Source: Melanocharis versteri (Eukaryota > Chordata > Aves > Passeriformes > Melanocharitidae). From it: DNA of 64,000 nt. A program made the translations under genes and the position numbers. A model generated the notes under the pieces. The model did no database searches and was not told the DNA's origin. It was given only the letters and a program-made list of their open reading frames with translations. The DNA lies in contig VZTG01004475.1 in the NCBI GenBank assembly GCA_013397845.1, positions 1,096,506 to 1,160,505 of the forward strand, in the 5' to 3' direction. This document shows, piece after piece, positions 49,321-62,183 of this stretch (position 1 is its first letter; each line of letters starts with the position of its first letter).

Positions 49321-50187
49321 CTGATGATGTTTTGAATTCTAAATGCCACTTCAGAAAAATGCAGTATCTATTAATGTAAACTGAACTGTTTCACTTCCTG
49401 ACATCACAGCATCAGTCACTCCTGCGCACGGGGCAGTTTGTTGGTGGGTTGTTGCTGTGAATTTTTGGAGCAGATGCCATGCTCCAGTAGCTCACTTCTA
49501 CCTTCTCCTCAGTGCCATGAGTCAGACGCCTCCTCCTGGAATTACCTGGGGTTTTCACCTTGCCCACCTGGAAGCTGCAGAATAGAAAACACCTGGGAAC
49601 AACCCTTGTTCCCAGGCGTGATTAATGTGCTGCTCGTTCCCCACATGGATCAGTGCCCATGTGAACCAGGGGAGAAACAACCATTAGGTTTTAGTAAACA
49701 GATTATTAGAAAGTGTTTGTCTTTATCTCGTTAATAATGCCAGGAACCACTAATAGGATTTCCGTGTCACTATTTCTTTTATTCCACTAGTTTCAGGGGA
49801 GAGTTCCCGTCTGAGTTAATCATTTTGAGCAAAATACCTCCCCAGGATAAATCCACAGGAACTGCTGCAGGCGGTGGAATTGCACATCAGTTGGACCTGT
49901 GCCACTGAGAGTCATTGAACATAAAACTGGGAAATTCAGGGGCTGCTTCACACATTCAAATGCTAACTGGTCTCTTGGGTCTGGAGTTCGCTGACATTCC
50001 CCGCCCTGGCTCTTGATTAGGGCCACACAAGAGCAGAAAATGGTGCTGAAACACATGGCTTAATAAAAGCTGGTTAATTATTTGCTCATATTACTTTGTC
50101 AGGACAGCTTAGCTCTGAAACAACTCTGCTGAGCTGATTTTCAATAAGGCAGCATCGAGCTGACACCGTGTTGTCTTTCTTTACATT
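49321..50187. other. Unique DNA, no gene recognised
   Basis: No gene is recognisable. A compact hairpin lies at 49589-49619. The stretch 49430-49680 is GC-richer, with short open frames that resemble nothing I know. Confidence 0.5.
49589..49619. other. Short perfect-stem hairpin
   Basis: CCTGGGAACAA (49592-49602) and TTGTTCCCAGG (49606-49616) pair perfectly over 11 bp around a three-base CCC loop. After one mismatch the stem extends by two more pairs (49589-49590 with 49618-49619). It is too short for a pre-miRNA. It could be a dimeric protein-binding site, since the inner CCTGGGAA resembles known zinc-finger-type half-sites, but no function is established. Confidence 0.5.
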
Positions 50188-50432
50188 ACAAGAGGTAATG
50201 GTTTAAACTGAAGGTGAGTCCATTTAGGTTAAAGATAAGAAAGAAGTTTTTTACAATGAGGGTGGTGAGACAATGCCACAGGTTGCCCAAAGAGGTGGTA
50301 GATGCCCCATTCCTGGGGACATTCAAGGTGAGGTTGGACAGGGCTCTGAGATGTCCCTGCTCCTTGCAGGGAGATTGGATTAGATGGTCTTTAAAAGGTC
50401 CCTTCCAGTTTGAACTGTTCTATCATTCCAGT
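50188..50432 (+). mobile_element. CR1 LINE 3' fragment
   Basis: Plus-oriented CR1 tail with the expected order of landmarks: 'acaagaggtaatggtttaaactgaagg', 'aagaagttttttacaatgagggtggtgag', 'ggttgcccaaagaggtggtagatgcccc', 'acattcaaggtgaggttggacagggctctgag', 'gatgtccctgc', 'ggattagatggtctttaaaaggtcccttcc' and a terminal 'ttctatcattcca'. About 245 bp are present. A short internal deletion has removed the 'caacctgatctagttg' part. It is 5'-truncated and noncoding. Confidence 0.93.
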
Positions 50433-52429
50433 ATTTCTTTGCAGGGATAGGAAGTTTTAAGGATATATGGATTTAATTGTTGAGAATAAGGCCTGTGACA
50501 GCTCGTGCCAGTGCTTGTCTACCCACGTCAGACATTTGCAAGGCCACAAAGCAAAGCTGGATGCATCAGTGATACCAGAGGGCAGTCGGGGACTGTATCC
50601 CTGCTGTGCCTTTCACCTTGTCCCCATTGGTTCTCTTTCATCCAATTCTGCACATGCAACAGGCAGCCTTTCTGAGCTCATTGCCTCCAGGCAGGCAGCC
50701 TGACAGTGCCCTCCCAATTCCCTGGTGGAGGCATGACAGGGAAGTGGGATGTCACTCTCCACAAAATGTTTTCCACTAGAGCGACAGGTGATTCCTGGTG
50801 TGGGAAAGTGACTCTCATGGGGGACATTTATGCTTTTTTTTTGTTGGGAACTCATGGGTGCAAAAAGGAAAAGGCAATTGGACTGACAGGTGAGAGCTGC
50901 ACAATAACAGAGTAGGGAAACCAGAGAGGATAAGAACAAAGTTTCAGGCAGGCAGGTGGCAGGAGCCCCAGGGCTGCCTAGTAACACAAAGGGAAAGCTT
51001 CTGTCTCAGACTTCTTTAGCTAAACCTGTGGTCTTGTGTTTTAAAAATTTATTACTTCCTCTTTCTTTACTAAGGCTCGATGTAAAATAAGTTGGAGACC
51101 CCTAATAACACAGAAGTGTTTTGGCACGGGCTCCTCATTCAATACCTAAAGGGTCCATCAGGTTGAATAACTCTTGTACCCCAGTGTTTGTTGTGCAGGG
51201 CTGTTGTACACCAGAGCACTGCCCAGAGGGAGTGGCCAGCAGAGCTTTGCAGAGCTCGTGCCAGAACTGGGATGTGCTGTGGTCTGGAGGGCTCATGTGT
51301 TTGATGGCAGAGGAGCAAGGGAACGGAGCTTGTTTGGACATCAGGCTCCTCAGAGCAGCACACCTTGGAGTGGTGTTGTGCAATCATTGTGAACAATCAG
51401 TTCTAGGAATGAAGGCTCCCACAGGCCAACGTTTTTGACTTTTTAATTTTGTTTTCAAATGTCCTTACGCTGCAGAGTTAAAGGATCAGTGTGCATGAGG
51501 AGATGAGTATGGTAACAGTAGAAGTGCAGACAGGATCAGTATGTCCTGATTTCATCCTGGTGAAGTCTGTTAGGGAAAACAACAATGGGATTTTGAAAGA
51601 CACCTGGAGATGTTAATCACCCAAATGCCATCAACAGTGCTTGAAAATTACTTCTACAAGCCTCAATTTGAATAAAGGGATTGTCAATATCTACTCAATG
51701 AAGCTGGGTCTCCCTGACAGTGCTATTGACCACAAAGGAGGGGAGTGTGCTACATAGATGATAAATGGTGAAATAATTAACAAAGTGTTGTTCTTCAGAC
51801 AAACTATTATATTTCTCCAGAGAGAAAGAAGTATGGGACATTTTGTTATGGAAGTAATTTTTGAGCATTATATAGGTGGGTTAGAAATTAGAAAAAGGAA
51901 CAATTCTGTGAACCATCATGCTTATCCTCAAGAACATTAAAATAAAAAAAAATACTGTGCCTTACATCTGCAAGCTGCATAGGACTACATTTTCAAATTA
52001 TATCTTTTTTCTGAATAAGCCACTGTACTTGCAAGGACTAATTTGCATTAAATGAGTTAAATGAGCAGGTATCTGCTCGGATTGGGGAGCATACACCAAA
52101 AGAAACTGGGAAGTGGAGAGCACTGATGTTTGTATACTGAACCAACATTTCTCAGAGGGAGCCAAGTCTACAGCTGAGCAGAAACAAAATTAAAATCATG
52201 TTTTCAGGTGGCCAGTGCAGCTGCTACCTTTGAGTTTGCCTCTGCCTTTGCCCTCTCTGCTGATTTCATAGCATTTCTTTATATGGCATGACTTCTGATT
52301 TATGCCATGTGACAGAGATCGTAATTGGTTTTTCTGAAGTTTAATGTGACTATTGGATGGCATGTTTGAAAGAGTAAATAGGGCCAGGTGGAGCAAAGAA
52401 AGCTGCCTTGCAGTCTCTTGTCTCAGCTG
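50433..52429. other. Unique DNA, no gene recognised
   Basis: No gene is recognisable. The stretch 51100-51440 has overlapping open frames on both strands (82-105 codons) because it is GC-richer with few stop triplets. Their peptides resemble no known protein. Confidence 0.5.
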
Positions 52430-52940
52430 TTCTTTCCGCAGGGCAGTGGGAAGGAGCTTTTCCCAAGAGCAACTTGCCATGCCCTGAGAAGTCCGGGATG
52501 GAGCAGCTCGGGAGGGGCACTGTGTGGACAGCGGGCCCCATCAAGGACAAGAGATTCCTGGGAAAGTGAGACGGCAGGAGGAGGAGTCAGTCCTGCGTGG
52601 CAGAGAGAGTAGGAGGTTTGTTTTGCCATAATTTGTCTTGTCAGGGGTCTGAATCTCCTGTACTGAAAGCTGTCCTCACGGGAGAGGAAGGTGTAGCTTC
52701 AGCTGCTTGTTCGGGGTGTCACGGAGCACTGCCTCGAAGCCACCTGTGGGGGAGGTCTGTCAGGTGTTCTGGGGAGTGCTCAGAGGCTTAACACCACCGC
52801 CTTTGTGCTTCAAGTTATAGTTTCACCATCTGTGGTGAAAGGCTGACTCCATCACGTCAACTCCCAGCGCTTTCCTAGGCACCTCAGTAAGTTTGAAACT
52901 GGCAGAATCAAACTGGCACGGTCCAATCTCGTCCAGAACA
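52430..52940. other. GC- and CpG-richer stretch
   Basis: About fifteen CpGs fall within about 500 bases (for example 'agtccggg', 'agctcggg', 'acagcggg', 'gagacgg', 'gttcggggtgtcacgg', 'cctcgaag', 'ccaccgcc', 'atcacgtc', 'cagcgc', 'ggcacgg' and 'tctcgtcc'), against a CpG-poor background. No promoter element, exon or repeat family is recognisable. It may be an old GC-rich repeat, a weak CpG island or part of an unannotated transcript. Confidence 0.35.
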
Positions 52941-53449
52941 GTGAGCTGATGGCCACTTGGATAAATGCTGCTCTCAGAAATTCTCCAGACTCTGAATTTC
53001 TAGAGTTTGTCTGGGCTGTCAGATGGCTGCAGCTATCAGCTGATTTAGATTTCTGGAGTAAGAAAACAGAAAATGAAATATTTCTGGAGGGCATATCAAT
53101 GAGTATAAATTACAAGAATAAACAGTGATCAGAGGAAATGCTTTAGCTTTTAAGTGCAGGCATTAAATCCAAATGTTTTGATCAGCTCTCCTGTCTTCCA
53201 GTTTGTTCTGAACTGCTGGAGAAGAACAGTGCAGAGAGATTCTGCCTGCTGTACACAGCGCGGAAGGGTTCAGTAGGTTTTGTACCATGGAGTAAAAAGA
53301 GCTCACAAAAGTGCACTCAAACACCTGTACTTACCAAAAAGCACTTATTGTGCAAAGACTCAGATGTGTGTTCATGCACAACATCCAAGGGAGTACAAGA
53401 CAGGTTTCTGTGTGTCCTAGGTTATTTCTGTGGCACATCCCAGGCCATA

Positions 53450-53580
53450 GTAGGAGGCGTTTAAGGAAAGATTGGATGTGGCACTTGGTACCATGGTCTG
53501 CTTGACAAGGAGGTGTTTGGTCACAGGTTGGACTCAAAGATCTCAGAGGTCTTTTTCGGGCTCGTTGATTCTGTGGTCTC
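53450..53580 (+). mobile_element. CR1 LINE 3' fragment, different subfamily
   Basis: The order 'tttaaggaaagattggatgtggcacttggtaccatggtctg', 'ttgacaaggaggtgtttggtcacaggttggactca', 'agatctcagaggtctttttc' and 'ttgattctgtggtctc' matches the plus-strand tail of the CR1 subfamily marked by 'ggatgtggcacttggtgccatggt' and a terminal TTGATTCTGTG. It is a different subfamily from the copy at 50188. It is 5'-truncated and noncoding. Confidence 0.88.
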
Positions 53581-54259
53581 TGCTCATTTATTGCTGCCTG
53601 GTGTGTTTCTCTGATGGGTTTTGTCTGATGCATCTGTCCACACAATCCTAAGCACCCATAATGGAGTTATCTTGGTGGAAAAGAGGAAATGCCTATTTAA
53701 ACATTTACTGAAACATAATATTTGGGGGAAGGGTTAATTTTGTCTGGTAGGATGACTCATATCATCAGAAGATGCAATGCATTTTATAGGTTTAAAATTA
53801 ACGACATGTTATGTGAATGCTACAGGAAATTAGGTATACCTGACGGGAGTTGGTTGCCCTGTATAAATAAGGTTGCATTAACTATGCATGAAGAACCAAA
53901 ACCAATTAGCAATAATTGGATATCTGTGTTCTTCGTGCATGTAGTAGGAAGAAACAGCAATTTTGTGGTGTTAGGAGAGAGACTGGGAATGACAAACTTA
54001 CCTCTAATTGTGGCTCAATATGTGTCCATTCTGAAGCCATTGCACGTCCCTCAGACAGTGCAAGTCACCATCCTCCCTGCCTTTTCCCATTTCTCCATCT
54101 GCAGGGTAATTGAATACTGTGGTTTTTTGGGCTTTTTCCATCTCCACAAATAATGATCTGAATTTCAAAAGGTTTTGCTTCAAAACTCCTATCACCCTCT
54201 TTGTTTTTGCTTTTTTGCATATGTTCCATGATTTTGCTGGCAGGGAAATTCATAAGCAG
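53581..54259. other. Unique DNA with a long chance-range ORF
   Basis: A plus-strand frame from 53722 to 54153 is open for 143 codons, with its first ATG near 53752. Its peptide is compositionally ordinary but shows no domain I recognise. There is no clear splice, promoter or poly(A) context apart from a TATAAATA at 53861. Its length is near the longest expected by chance in this window, so I do not call it a gene. Confidence 0.45.
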
Positions 54260-54500
54260 CAAGTTTTAACTAATTAGAGAATATTAATAGAGGATGAATT
54301 TCAAATTCATATATATGGCATTTCACACAATCTATTCTAAGTCTTATGCTCTCCTCTCATGAGCTAATAATGTACTGTGTAATTTATGAGGTATGTCAAA
54401 TGGGCTACTTCACAGATTTTAAATATCATCTCATAAATTGTGAATAGTCATATTCACAAATATTATTTCTAGAAATTAATTAATATTAATAATAGATCTG
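54260..54500. promoter_or_regulatory. AT-rich candidate noncoding element with a hairpin
   Basis: A unique block dense in TAAT-type cores (ACTAATTAGAG, GAGCTAATAATG, GTAATTTATGAGG, ATTAATTAATATTAATAATAG). It contains the stem TTGTGAATA (54438-54446) and TATTCACAA (54451-54459), 9 bp around a GTCA loop. It could be a homeodomain-bound element. AT-richness alone explains some of these motifs. Confidence 0.2.
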
Positions 54501-57500
54501 TATACTAATTGTTGACCTCTGGTGGCAAAGACTACGTATATGGAAGAGGAAACCATTTTTCTCAATGATTTTCTGCACAATTGCTCTAATAGACAATCTG
54601 ACTACTGACTAGAATATCAAGGCTTAAATTATGTATTGAATATCAAGAACTGGGAAGGTAGGAAACTGCATCGTTTGTTATGCACTGTGGTGACACGCAT
54701 CCCACTTCTATAAATTTAGTTCCAGCAGTCAACTGCATTGAAGCAACACTAAATTTTCCATGGAAACATAACTGCTTTCTGGAACACAGTAACAGAACAG
54801 CTCCATGCTACTTAAACAAATGCAGAAATTCACATATAAATGACTGTGCATGGTCTTTCATCTAGGTATATTGATAAATGACTACGTAAACCCTTGATAT
54901 TTTTGAAAATTCTGGCCTTGACAAAAAAAAGAAACAAGATTAAAAGTATATGTGTATATATTTTCCATCTGCAAACTCAGATATCATTTAAAGGTTGGTC
55001 TTATAAATCAGAAAACAACTTTCTTCAGGAAATTGGTTTGCTGCTTTACTGAAATAGTTGAGGCTGCCTTGCCAGGAGGAGCCCTGTTTTTCAGTTTTGT
55101 GCAAGTCGTGCCATTTGCGTCAAGAGAAACTATTCCCTTGGCTAAGAATTACTTCTGTGATATGAATCAATGGAGCAGGGCTTTATAACTTTGTATATAT
55201 CAAGCACGTGATGTGATTGAAAAACTGAACTAGACTCCTCTTGCCTAAGATGTCTTATCATCAAAGAGGTTAAATGCACGGGTAACAGAAAGCATGTTTG
55301 CAGGTTCTTGGAGTTGACTTCAGTCTGTCCATGCATTGTTTCCCTTATCTCTAAAATGGGAGGGAAAATTGGTATTGTGCTTTTTCAGAGGAGTGGCAGC
55401 AACGGCTCTGAATTTGTGAATTGTTTGGAGATGCTTTGGTGACTGGAGGTTGGAAGCACAAAGCTCTGCAGTTTGTTTCTTGTTCCCTTCATGCGCAGGG
55501 AAGTGACTGGGGAAGGTTTCCAGGCTCAGGTCTGCTTCTCTGTTAATTTCTCTGTTTATCTTCCTCTGAGCTATCTTTGATAGTTTCTTCCCCACTCTCT
55601 GCTAGTTTTCTGCCCCTAAGAAATGTCTAGTCAGCTGAATTTTGCACTCTGTATGGTCTACAAGCTTCGCCTATGCTTGAACATATTTCCTTATGAATCC
55701 CATTTCATTCAGTGTAAATCCACCCCTAATTACCCCTGTGTCAGTGGTGGTTTTCCACTGGCTTAAGGAATGTGTGTGACTTTCCCTAACAACTTTTAGT
55801 GCAGGTTTCAGGAGACAGCAGTAGTTGATACAATCTTCAAAAAGAGACGAAAAAGGGCAAGAAGGGAACAAAGGGTTCCCGTGTGTTTCTTGTCACTCAG
55901 GCCTTGCTCCATCTGTAGCCACTCTGCAAAATGGTGGCATGGGAAGACTAAAGCAGCTAAAGCAGTTCCATGAATCAGAACCAGATCCTGAATTGAGCAG
56001 GAGGATTTTTGCATGGGGCAGGTGTGATTGTAAGGAGAAAAAGATGGAATCTGAAGGCACACCATAGTCTTTATAACCTGGATACAGAGTACCAAAGAGA
56101 GAAAAAATATTAACCCGCCCTGGTGTTTTAGTCTCTGTGCACTGTGAGGAGAATTCATTGTTCCTCTGGACCTGAAAGGAGTTCTTAGCACACCTAATTG
56201 AATTGAACTGTCTCTAGTAATATTTATTGATCACAGATTTCCTTGATAGTAGCCATTAACATATTCCAGTAATAGCAAAAAATCTTCGGTGTTTTTCAGA
56301 ATTAACCAGAGGATGCACCTTGGCTTGTCTATTATTATGGATGTATGGATTGCCTACCCAGCTATGTGGTTTTGGGGTTTTTTTAAGGAATGTTTATGTC
56401 AGCTGGTAGGTGCACTTTGTTAATTTTAGATACTGAACATATAACTCAGTATTTTTTCCTTTATTTGGTTGCAAGACGAACAGGACTTTTTGATTATTTT
56501 GTCTTTTGTATTTTTTTTTCTTTTCTTTTTAACAGAAAAGCCCTGGGGACCCAGGGAACAAATACATGATATATTTTTCTAGTATTGCATAGTTTTATGC
56601 TGTTTATAATTTGTTAGTCATTCTGTTTCTTACCAGAAGTAGCTGTTGTTTCAGGATTACACAAAATCTATTGGGGATAGAGAAATGAGATATTTACAGG
56701 AGCAGACACCTTTCTTCAGTTTCTTTACTTGATTAAAGAACAAAAATGGTGGAATGAAAAGGAAAATGAAAAGAAATGCTTATTTGTTCTTGAGATAATA
56801 TGTTAACACTATTCCATTATGTGTATTTATCTCCAAGCTTTATGACTCAAAATATTTGAATATAATAAAACTCTGGTACACCAAAACCAAGAGGTAATAA
56901 AAAATACCATTGTTCTAATTTAATGTATTTGACAAATTACCTCAAAGAAAAAAAAAAGCTTCTTTTATTTTTTTTTTCCAATGCAGAAAGAGCCCATTAC
57001 CTTATCAGATTATAATTCCTTAGCATTGCAAACTTTGTTTGTAATTAAAATAGTCTGTGTATCACTTGGGTTTTTAGGTTCAGAATACAATTCAACCTGA
57101 TTTCTGTTACACCAGGGCTAAACAGGGACAAAGACTTTATTTTTCAAGATTTTATAACTGAATTCCAATGAGGCTTTACCTAGTTTCCTGCCCATTTCTA
57201 CTGGTGCACTTATCTGATTTTACTGCATTTGGTGTAAGTTGTTCTGCAATATTTTAATTGGAAAATACCAGTGAAAACATTAGTCTCCTCATAGCTAGGA
57301 AGAGTTTATTCACTCCTGAACACACGATTCCTCAAGGTTAAGTTTAAAGAAATTAACGTGGGCAGACTAAAGGAAAAAAAAAATTAAAAATCCCACAACA
57401 CTAATTAAAACTCGTTTTAGTGAGATTTTTATGTCAAACCTCCATTATCTGCAAAGAATCTGCTTCAAGTCTGTCCTTGCCCTCCATTTTTTGTTTGATT

Positions 57501-60500
57501 ACTAAAACAAAACAAAACAGCAAACAAAAAATAAGTTAACTTTTAAAACTGACACGCGAGCTTACAAATTATTTTTAAAATTGTTTAAAATTTAAAATTT
57601 TAAAAATTAAATTAAAACCCACTTTGGACATAAAGGGATATACATTAAACATAATAAAAAACTGCAGGGCACCCCTTATATAGAACTGTGACAATGACAT
57701 CAGTGTAGAAAATGCAGTCACCACTGAAGTGGCTGAAATTTGGTGACTGCAGTTTGCACACGGAGGATTTAAAGACAGCTGGCAAAATTTCAGTACCCCA
57801 GATAGGCTTGTGCATTCTGACATGGGTTTGCAACAAAGTTTGGCTTATATGAAATCTGATATATCAGATGCCTCAATTAATTAAGAAAACAGGTTTCTAA
57901 CCTTAATGGAGACGTAGGAGCATCTAAAAATGTCCCCATTGAATGAACCGTCAAACTGAAAAATCAAGATTGGATCAAGTCAATCAGCAGGTTAGCTTTT
58001 CAATTAAAAAGCTTTCTTTAGTGGTTTCACATGTATCTTGCTAATTTGTCCACTTTGGATGTTTTTCTCCTGTGTGCTGGCTGCACAAATTGAAAGACTT
58101 TTCTGCCTATTCAGGTCACGTGCAGGGTAGTGGTCAAAATACATCTTTTGACTGATCCACTGTCTTGGGATGTTCAAAGTAGCTATTCATACCAAGGTAA
58201 TTGGCAGAACCATATTTCTTCACAGCCTTTAGATTTGTGCATAGCTTATCAATAAAAAGTAAGTGGGGGGCAAAAAAAATCATTCAAAATAACCACTTTA
58301 AACCAGGTTGAATAAAGTATCAGTTGCCTAAAATAGACATCTTCCTAGTGTGACCTGGGGAAAAACACAATAATAATGAAAACCTCAGCAAATAGCTCTT
58401 ATCTGAACTGTTTAGGCACAGGCAGCACTCATGACATTGTTCACAGAGGACTCTGTGTGACTGCAGTCACTTCACATCCTAATACAATAGTCCCTGATCC
58501 TCTGTTTCTCCTGAAGTGTGTGACAGTCTACCTTGCAGTGCACTTGCAGGAGAGGAGAGAAAAGGATAAGCCAGGCACACCACTGGATGCTTCCTATCTT
58601 TCTGGTATTGTTACAGCTCGACCTGTGACTCCAGAAGAAAGGAGATGAGAAGGGTGGTGTAGATGAGGAGTACTGCAATGTAAAATCACTTGACTTCATG
58701 TTTTTGTTCCCTGGGGTTACCAAACCTCTCTTGAAGAGTTAGATTTGAAGAAAATCGAAAGAACGATCATTTCTTTGTCCTACTCTGTTGCCTGTTGGAT
58801 GACTTCTTAGTTTGGTTAAGTTCCTGAAAGCTAAAAGTCACTTAGACAGACAATTTCTGTCAAGGACATGCTTAATCAGCTGCACTCAGGTAGGAGGTAA
58901 CAGCAGCTCTCTCTTGGGCTTTGTAGTAAGTCTTCGTGTAGATAAGCAACACAGTGCACTGCCAGCTTAAAAGTGTCTCTTGTGTTTGAAGCAAACTCCA
59001 TGGACTCTAAGCTGTGTTCAGAGTTACTTTGATAAATGCATATCTTAAATTTTCTCAGCCAGAGAAAAGTTTTTAAAACTGGTAGACCACCTTCCCCAAG
59101 CCAGTGAAAGTTTCGTGTCATTTGCCTCTTCTATTTCCATTTTTTTCCACATCCAAGCTAAAAGAATAAAGCTTATTATACTTCAAGAAATGCATTTTGA
59201 TTCCTTTTATGTTGTCTTCTTTAAATATGATGTTCTATGACAGTATTACTGTAAATCTGAGAGTGATTCTCTTCCCTTTGAAGCTCAGGCCTATTCTTCA
59301 TTTTAATGTGTCTACCAGCTCCACGTGGCCCGCTCTGCAAGGTTCCTGTGAAGATGCAGTGCATCTGCTTTTGTGAACTCTGTCATCTTCTCCTCAAATG
59401 TAGAGCTGAATTCAACTTTGATATGAGAAAGGCTTAGAGAAAAATTACTCTCTGCCACTGGAAATCCTTAAAGTTTTTGTTAGTGTCCTATTTATAGCCT
59501 GCTCTTTAGTGTTGCTGCATTCTGTTTGGCTCTTGGCTGTTCCTCCAAGTTGCAGTGAATGCCTTTGAACAGTGCTTGCACTTAAAAAGTTACTGTCTTC
59601 ATACACATATCTGGGTAATGTAGGCAGTGAAATCTTATTCTTTTTCCTTTCTTCTGCTTTAACCAGGAAATATCACAGGATCATTACTTTATAACTTTGG
59701 GTATAGATCACATTTGAGACAGAAACCTCTGTGGGCTCTTCAATGTGGTGAACCTGCATCCAACAGCCAGGATTTATTTCATTATTTGATTGCTTTCGTT
59801 TCAGAGATTCCTGTTGTGGGGGAGAGATTGATCCTGTAGTGGGGTATCCATCAACCATTTGGGCGGATATTTATCTGTACAAAGAACCATTCCACAATAT
59901 CTCTTTCTTTGTCCAAATTAGCTGTGTTTATGAATGGTCTAATTTCTTCAGTATTCCTTAACCTGAAGTGTATTCTACTCTAAGCAAGCCATGAGCAAAA
60001 ATACAGGTGAATGAATTTCTTGAAATTTATTGAATAAGGTCGATTGGCTACAAATGCCTATGGTGAAATTATTTTGAGGGTTATTAAAATACCTGCCTTT
60101 CTCTGTACAAAAACTTTTGCTGTATGAGTTCATACCAGCCTGAAGGTTTGTTCCATGCATTGAAGCCAGCATTTGACTTTCCTTTCCTTATGTATAATTC
60201 ATTTGGTGTATCCAGTCTTTGATATTGACTGGCTAGTGGGTCTGGGTTGGTTTTTTTGGGTTTTTTTTTCCTAACAAGATATGGATTTTAAGCTTTGCAG
60301 ATATTTTCAAGAATTTATCTTTCAGATTCATATTCGCAAAGTGAAGCTCACAGAAACTGCCACGAGAAGGAAACGACTCGTGTGTGAAAACACTTTAACT
60401 TCCTTTTTCTGCTACCATAGTATTTGAATTTATTGCATAGTGTTTATTAGCCAGTAACTGCTGTAATTTCCATATTGGCAATAAGTCAGTGTCTGAAATT

Positions 60501-62183
60501 CAGGGTTTAGACTTTTTTGTCAGGTGGGCCTTTGGCTGTGGTACCTCATGGGTGGTTCTCAGGGGTGCTGTATTTTGCAGCAATGATTTTAAATGGTTGT
60601 ACCAGCTGCCAGCATCAGGTTCACACTGAATTATGCTGATTCTGCTCTTTTAAAACTTCCTGCCAGACATGCATATTTGAGGCCTGATAATTTATTTTTT
60701 GGCCAAAAAATGTAGCATTTACTTCATTTAGCCTACAAGACTTTCTTTGGTGGAAGAAAAGGTTGACTTTTTCCTGTCAGACTTTTAACTCATCATCACA
60801 ATTGCTCCTGAATATTCTTTTGATATGTTTGCTTTGATAAGAAGGCTCGTATGTAAATATTTGCAACTGGCAGCCGGTAGTTATTTGGGATCAGTTCTAC
60901 TGATAGATCCTCTTAGGAAAGCTCTAACTGTATCAGTCTGGCTCTGTAGAGCAACCAAAATGTGCCTAAAACCATATTCTAACAGAAGAGGCAGCACATG
61001 AAATAGCAACAAAAAGCATCATGATTTGTACCCTTTGTTACTATTGCAGCTGTTATGTCCTGGCCTTCTGACTTGTGTAGCAACTTTCAGTTCTTTTGAA
61101 GAGTTCTGCTCAAACGTTTTCCACCACCAAGAGACTAACCCACTGACTTCAAACCACCTGCTTCCTTGAATACAGAAATCCAGGCAGGGTTTTGAAGGAA
61201 TTGGAAACCTTTTATTTCCTCAAACTTGTGTGAACTCTTAAATTGGAATTAGCATCAGTTGAACTCCCATACCCGAATTTCCATCAAGCGTTGCAGGATG
61301 TAGATGCAGACACGCTGACATTGGTTTAGCACTTAGAGATGTTGTTTATTAATTTATGGTACCTGTCAGCATTGGCCCCAAGCAGAGGGGTTGGCAGCTG
61401 ACAGTTTCTATGGTTTGAGTTTTGCTGCAGGTGACTTGAGGCTGTGTGTAAAAAGGGATCTGATCCTTCAGTGTTTGTGTTTGTTATCTGGTGTTGGTGG
61501 GGAGAGTAAAACCTTATAGTAATTTTATTTTTGTTATAGCTTAACTGAGTTTGGCTTCCTGAGATATGCAGTCAATACAGCTTGTTACATAGTGTAAGAA
61601 GAGTCAAAATACGTATAAATTCCTTTTTCTATCACCTTTTAATGAGTTATTTATTATGCTTTTCATCATGTGGGGATTTCAAGCTTGATTTCATTTATGG
61701 CAAGCTATTATGATATACACATTGAGCTCGATATTTTATGCTTTCAGAAACTGATGAAAACTAAATAAGTTCATAAAAATGACTGTGCTTTTTTTAGTCT
61801 TCGAACCTTTTAAATGCAGCTTGAGATCCTACAAAAAGAATTGAAGGATACAGCTCTGAACTGGGAGTTCGTGTTCTTCTGTAAACAACTGTGACTTTAA
61901 AGCACAAAAATAATTTTGAAAAAATGCAAAAAAGCAAAATTTAATTCCGTAAGAAACATTTGATAAGAGTCTTTGTAGTCATTGCAGGTTATCTATACAA
62001 GCAATCCATAAGAAATATATACAATAATATTTAAAAAATGATGCTACAAAGAGCACCTTTGTAGAAATTTTTTGTTATGAAGTGGATGTAAACATTAATG
62101 ACTTGGTTTTTTGTCTTTTTTTTTCATGTGGAGAAAAATACTTGCTGTTCTTGGACTCTTTAGAGTTCAGTCCACAAATTTGG
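54501..62183. other. Unique AT-rich DNA, no gene recognised
   Basis: No gene, RNA gene or interspersed repeat is recognisable in this 7.7 kb. An AT-only stretch lies at 57568-57616, and a 16-bp perfect palindrome TTTTTTGGCCAAAAAA at 60695-60710. A pyrimidine run ending in AACAG at 56536 looks like a splice acceptor but leads into no convincing exon. Open frames are under 130 codons and unremarkable. Confidence 0.5.
60695..60710. repeat. 16-bp perfect palindrome
   Basis: TTTTTTGGCCAAAAAA reads identically on both strands. The inner TTGGCCAA resembles an NFI-type arrangement with no spacer. It may equally be chance in A/T-run-rich DNA. Confidence 0.6.

Noticed and set aside
51121..51438. Open frames on both strands (up to 105 codons)
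   Set aside because: Simultaneous openness of both strands reflects composition, not coding. No homology is recognisable.
53722..54153. Plus-strand open frame of 143 codons
   Set aside because: With about 0.055-0.06 stop triplets per codon in such AT-rich DNA, the longest chance frame in six frames of 64 kb is expected to be of the order of 150 codons. There is no recognisable domain, and it begins with TTG rather than ATG.
56461..56600. Acceptor-like pyrimidine tract ending in TTTTTAACAG at 56536
   Set aside because: The following frame closes after about 17 codons and no donor is placed suitably. Such tracts are frequent in T-rich DNA.
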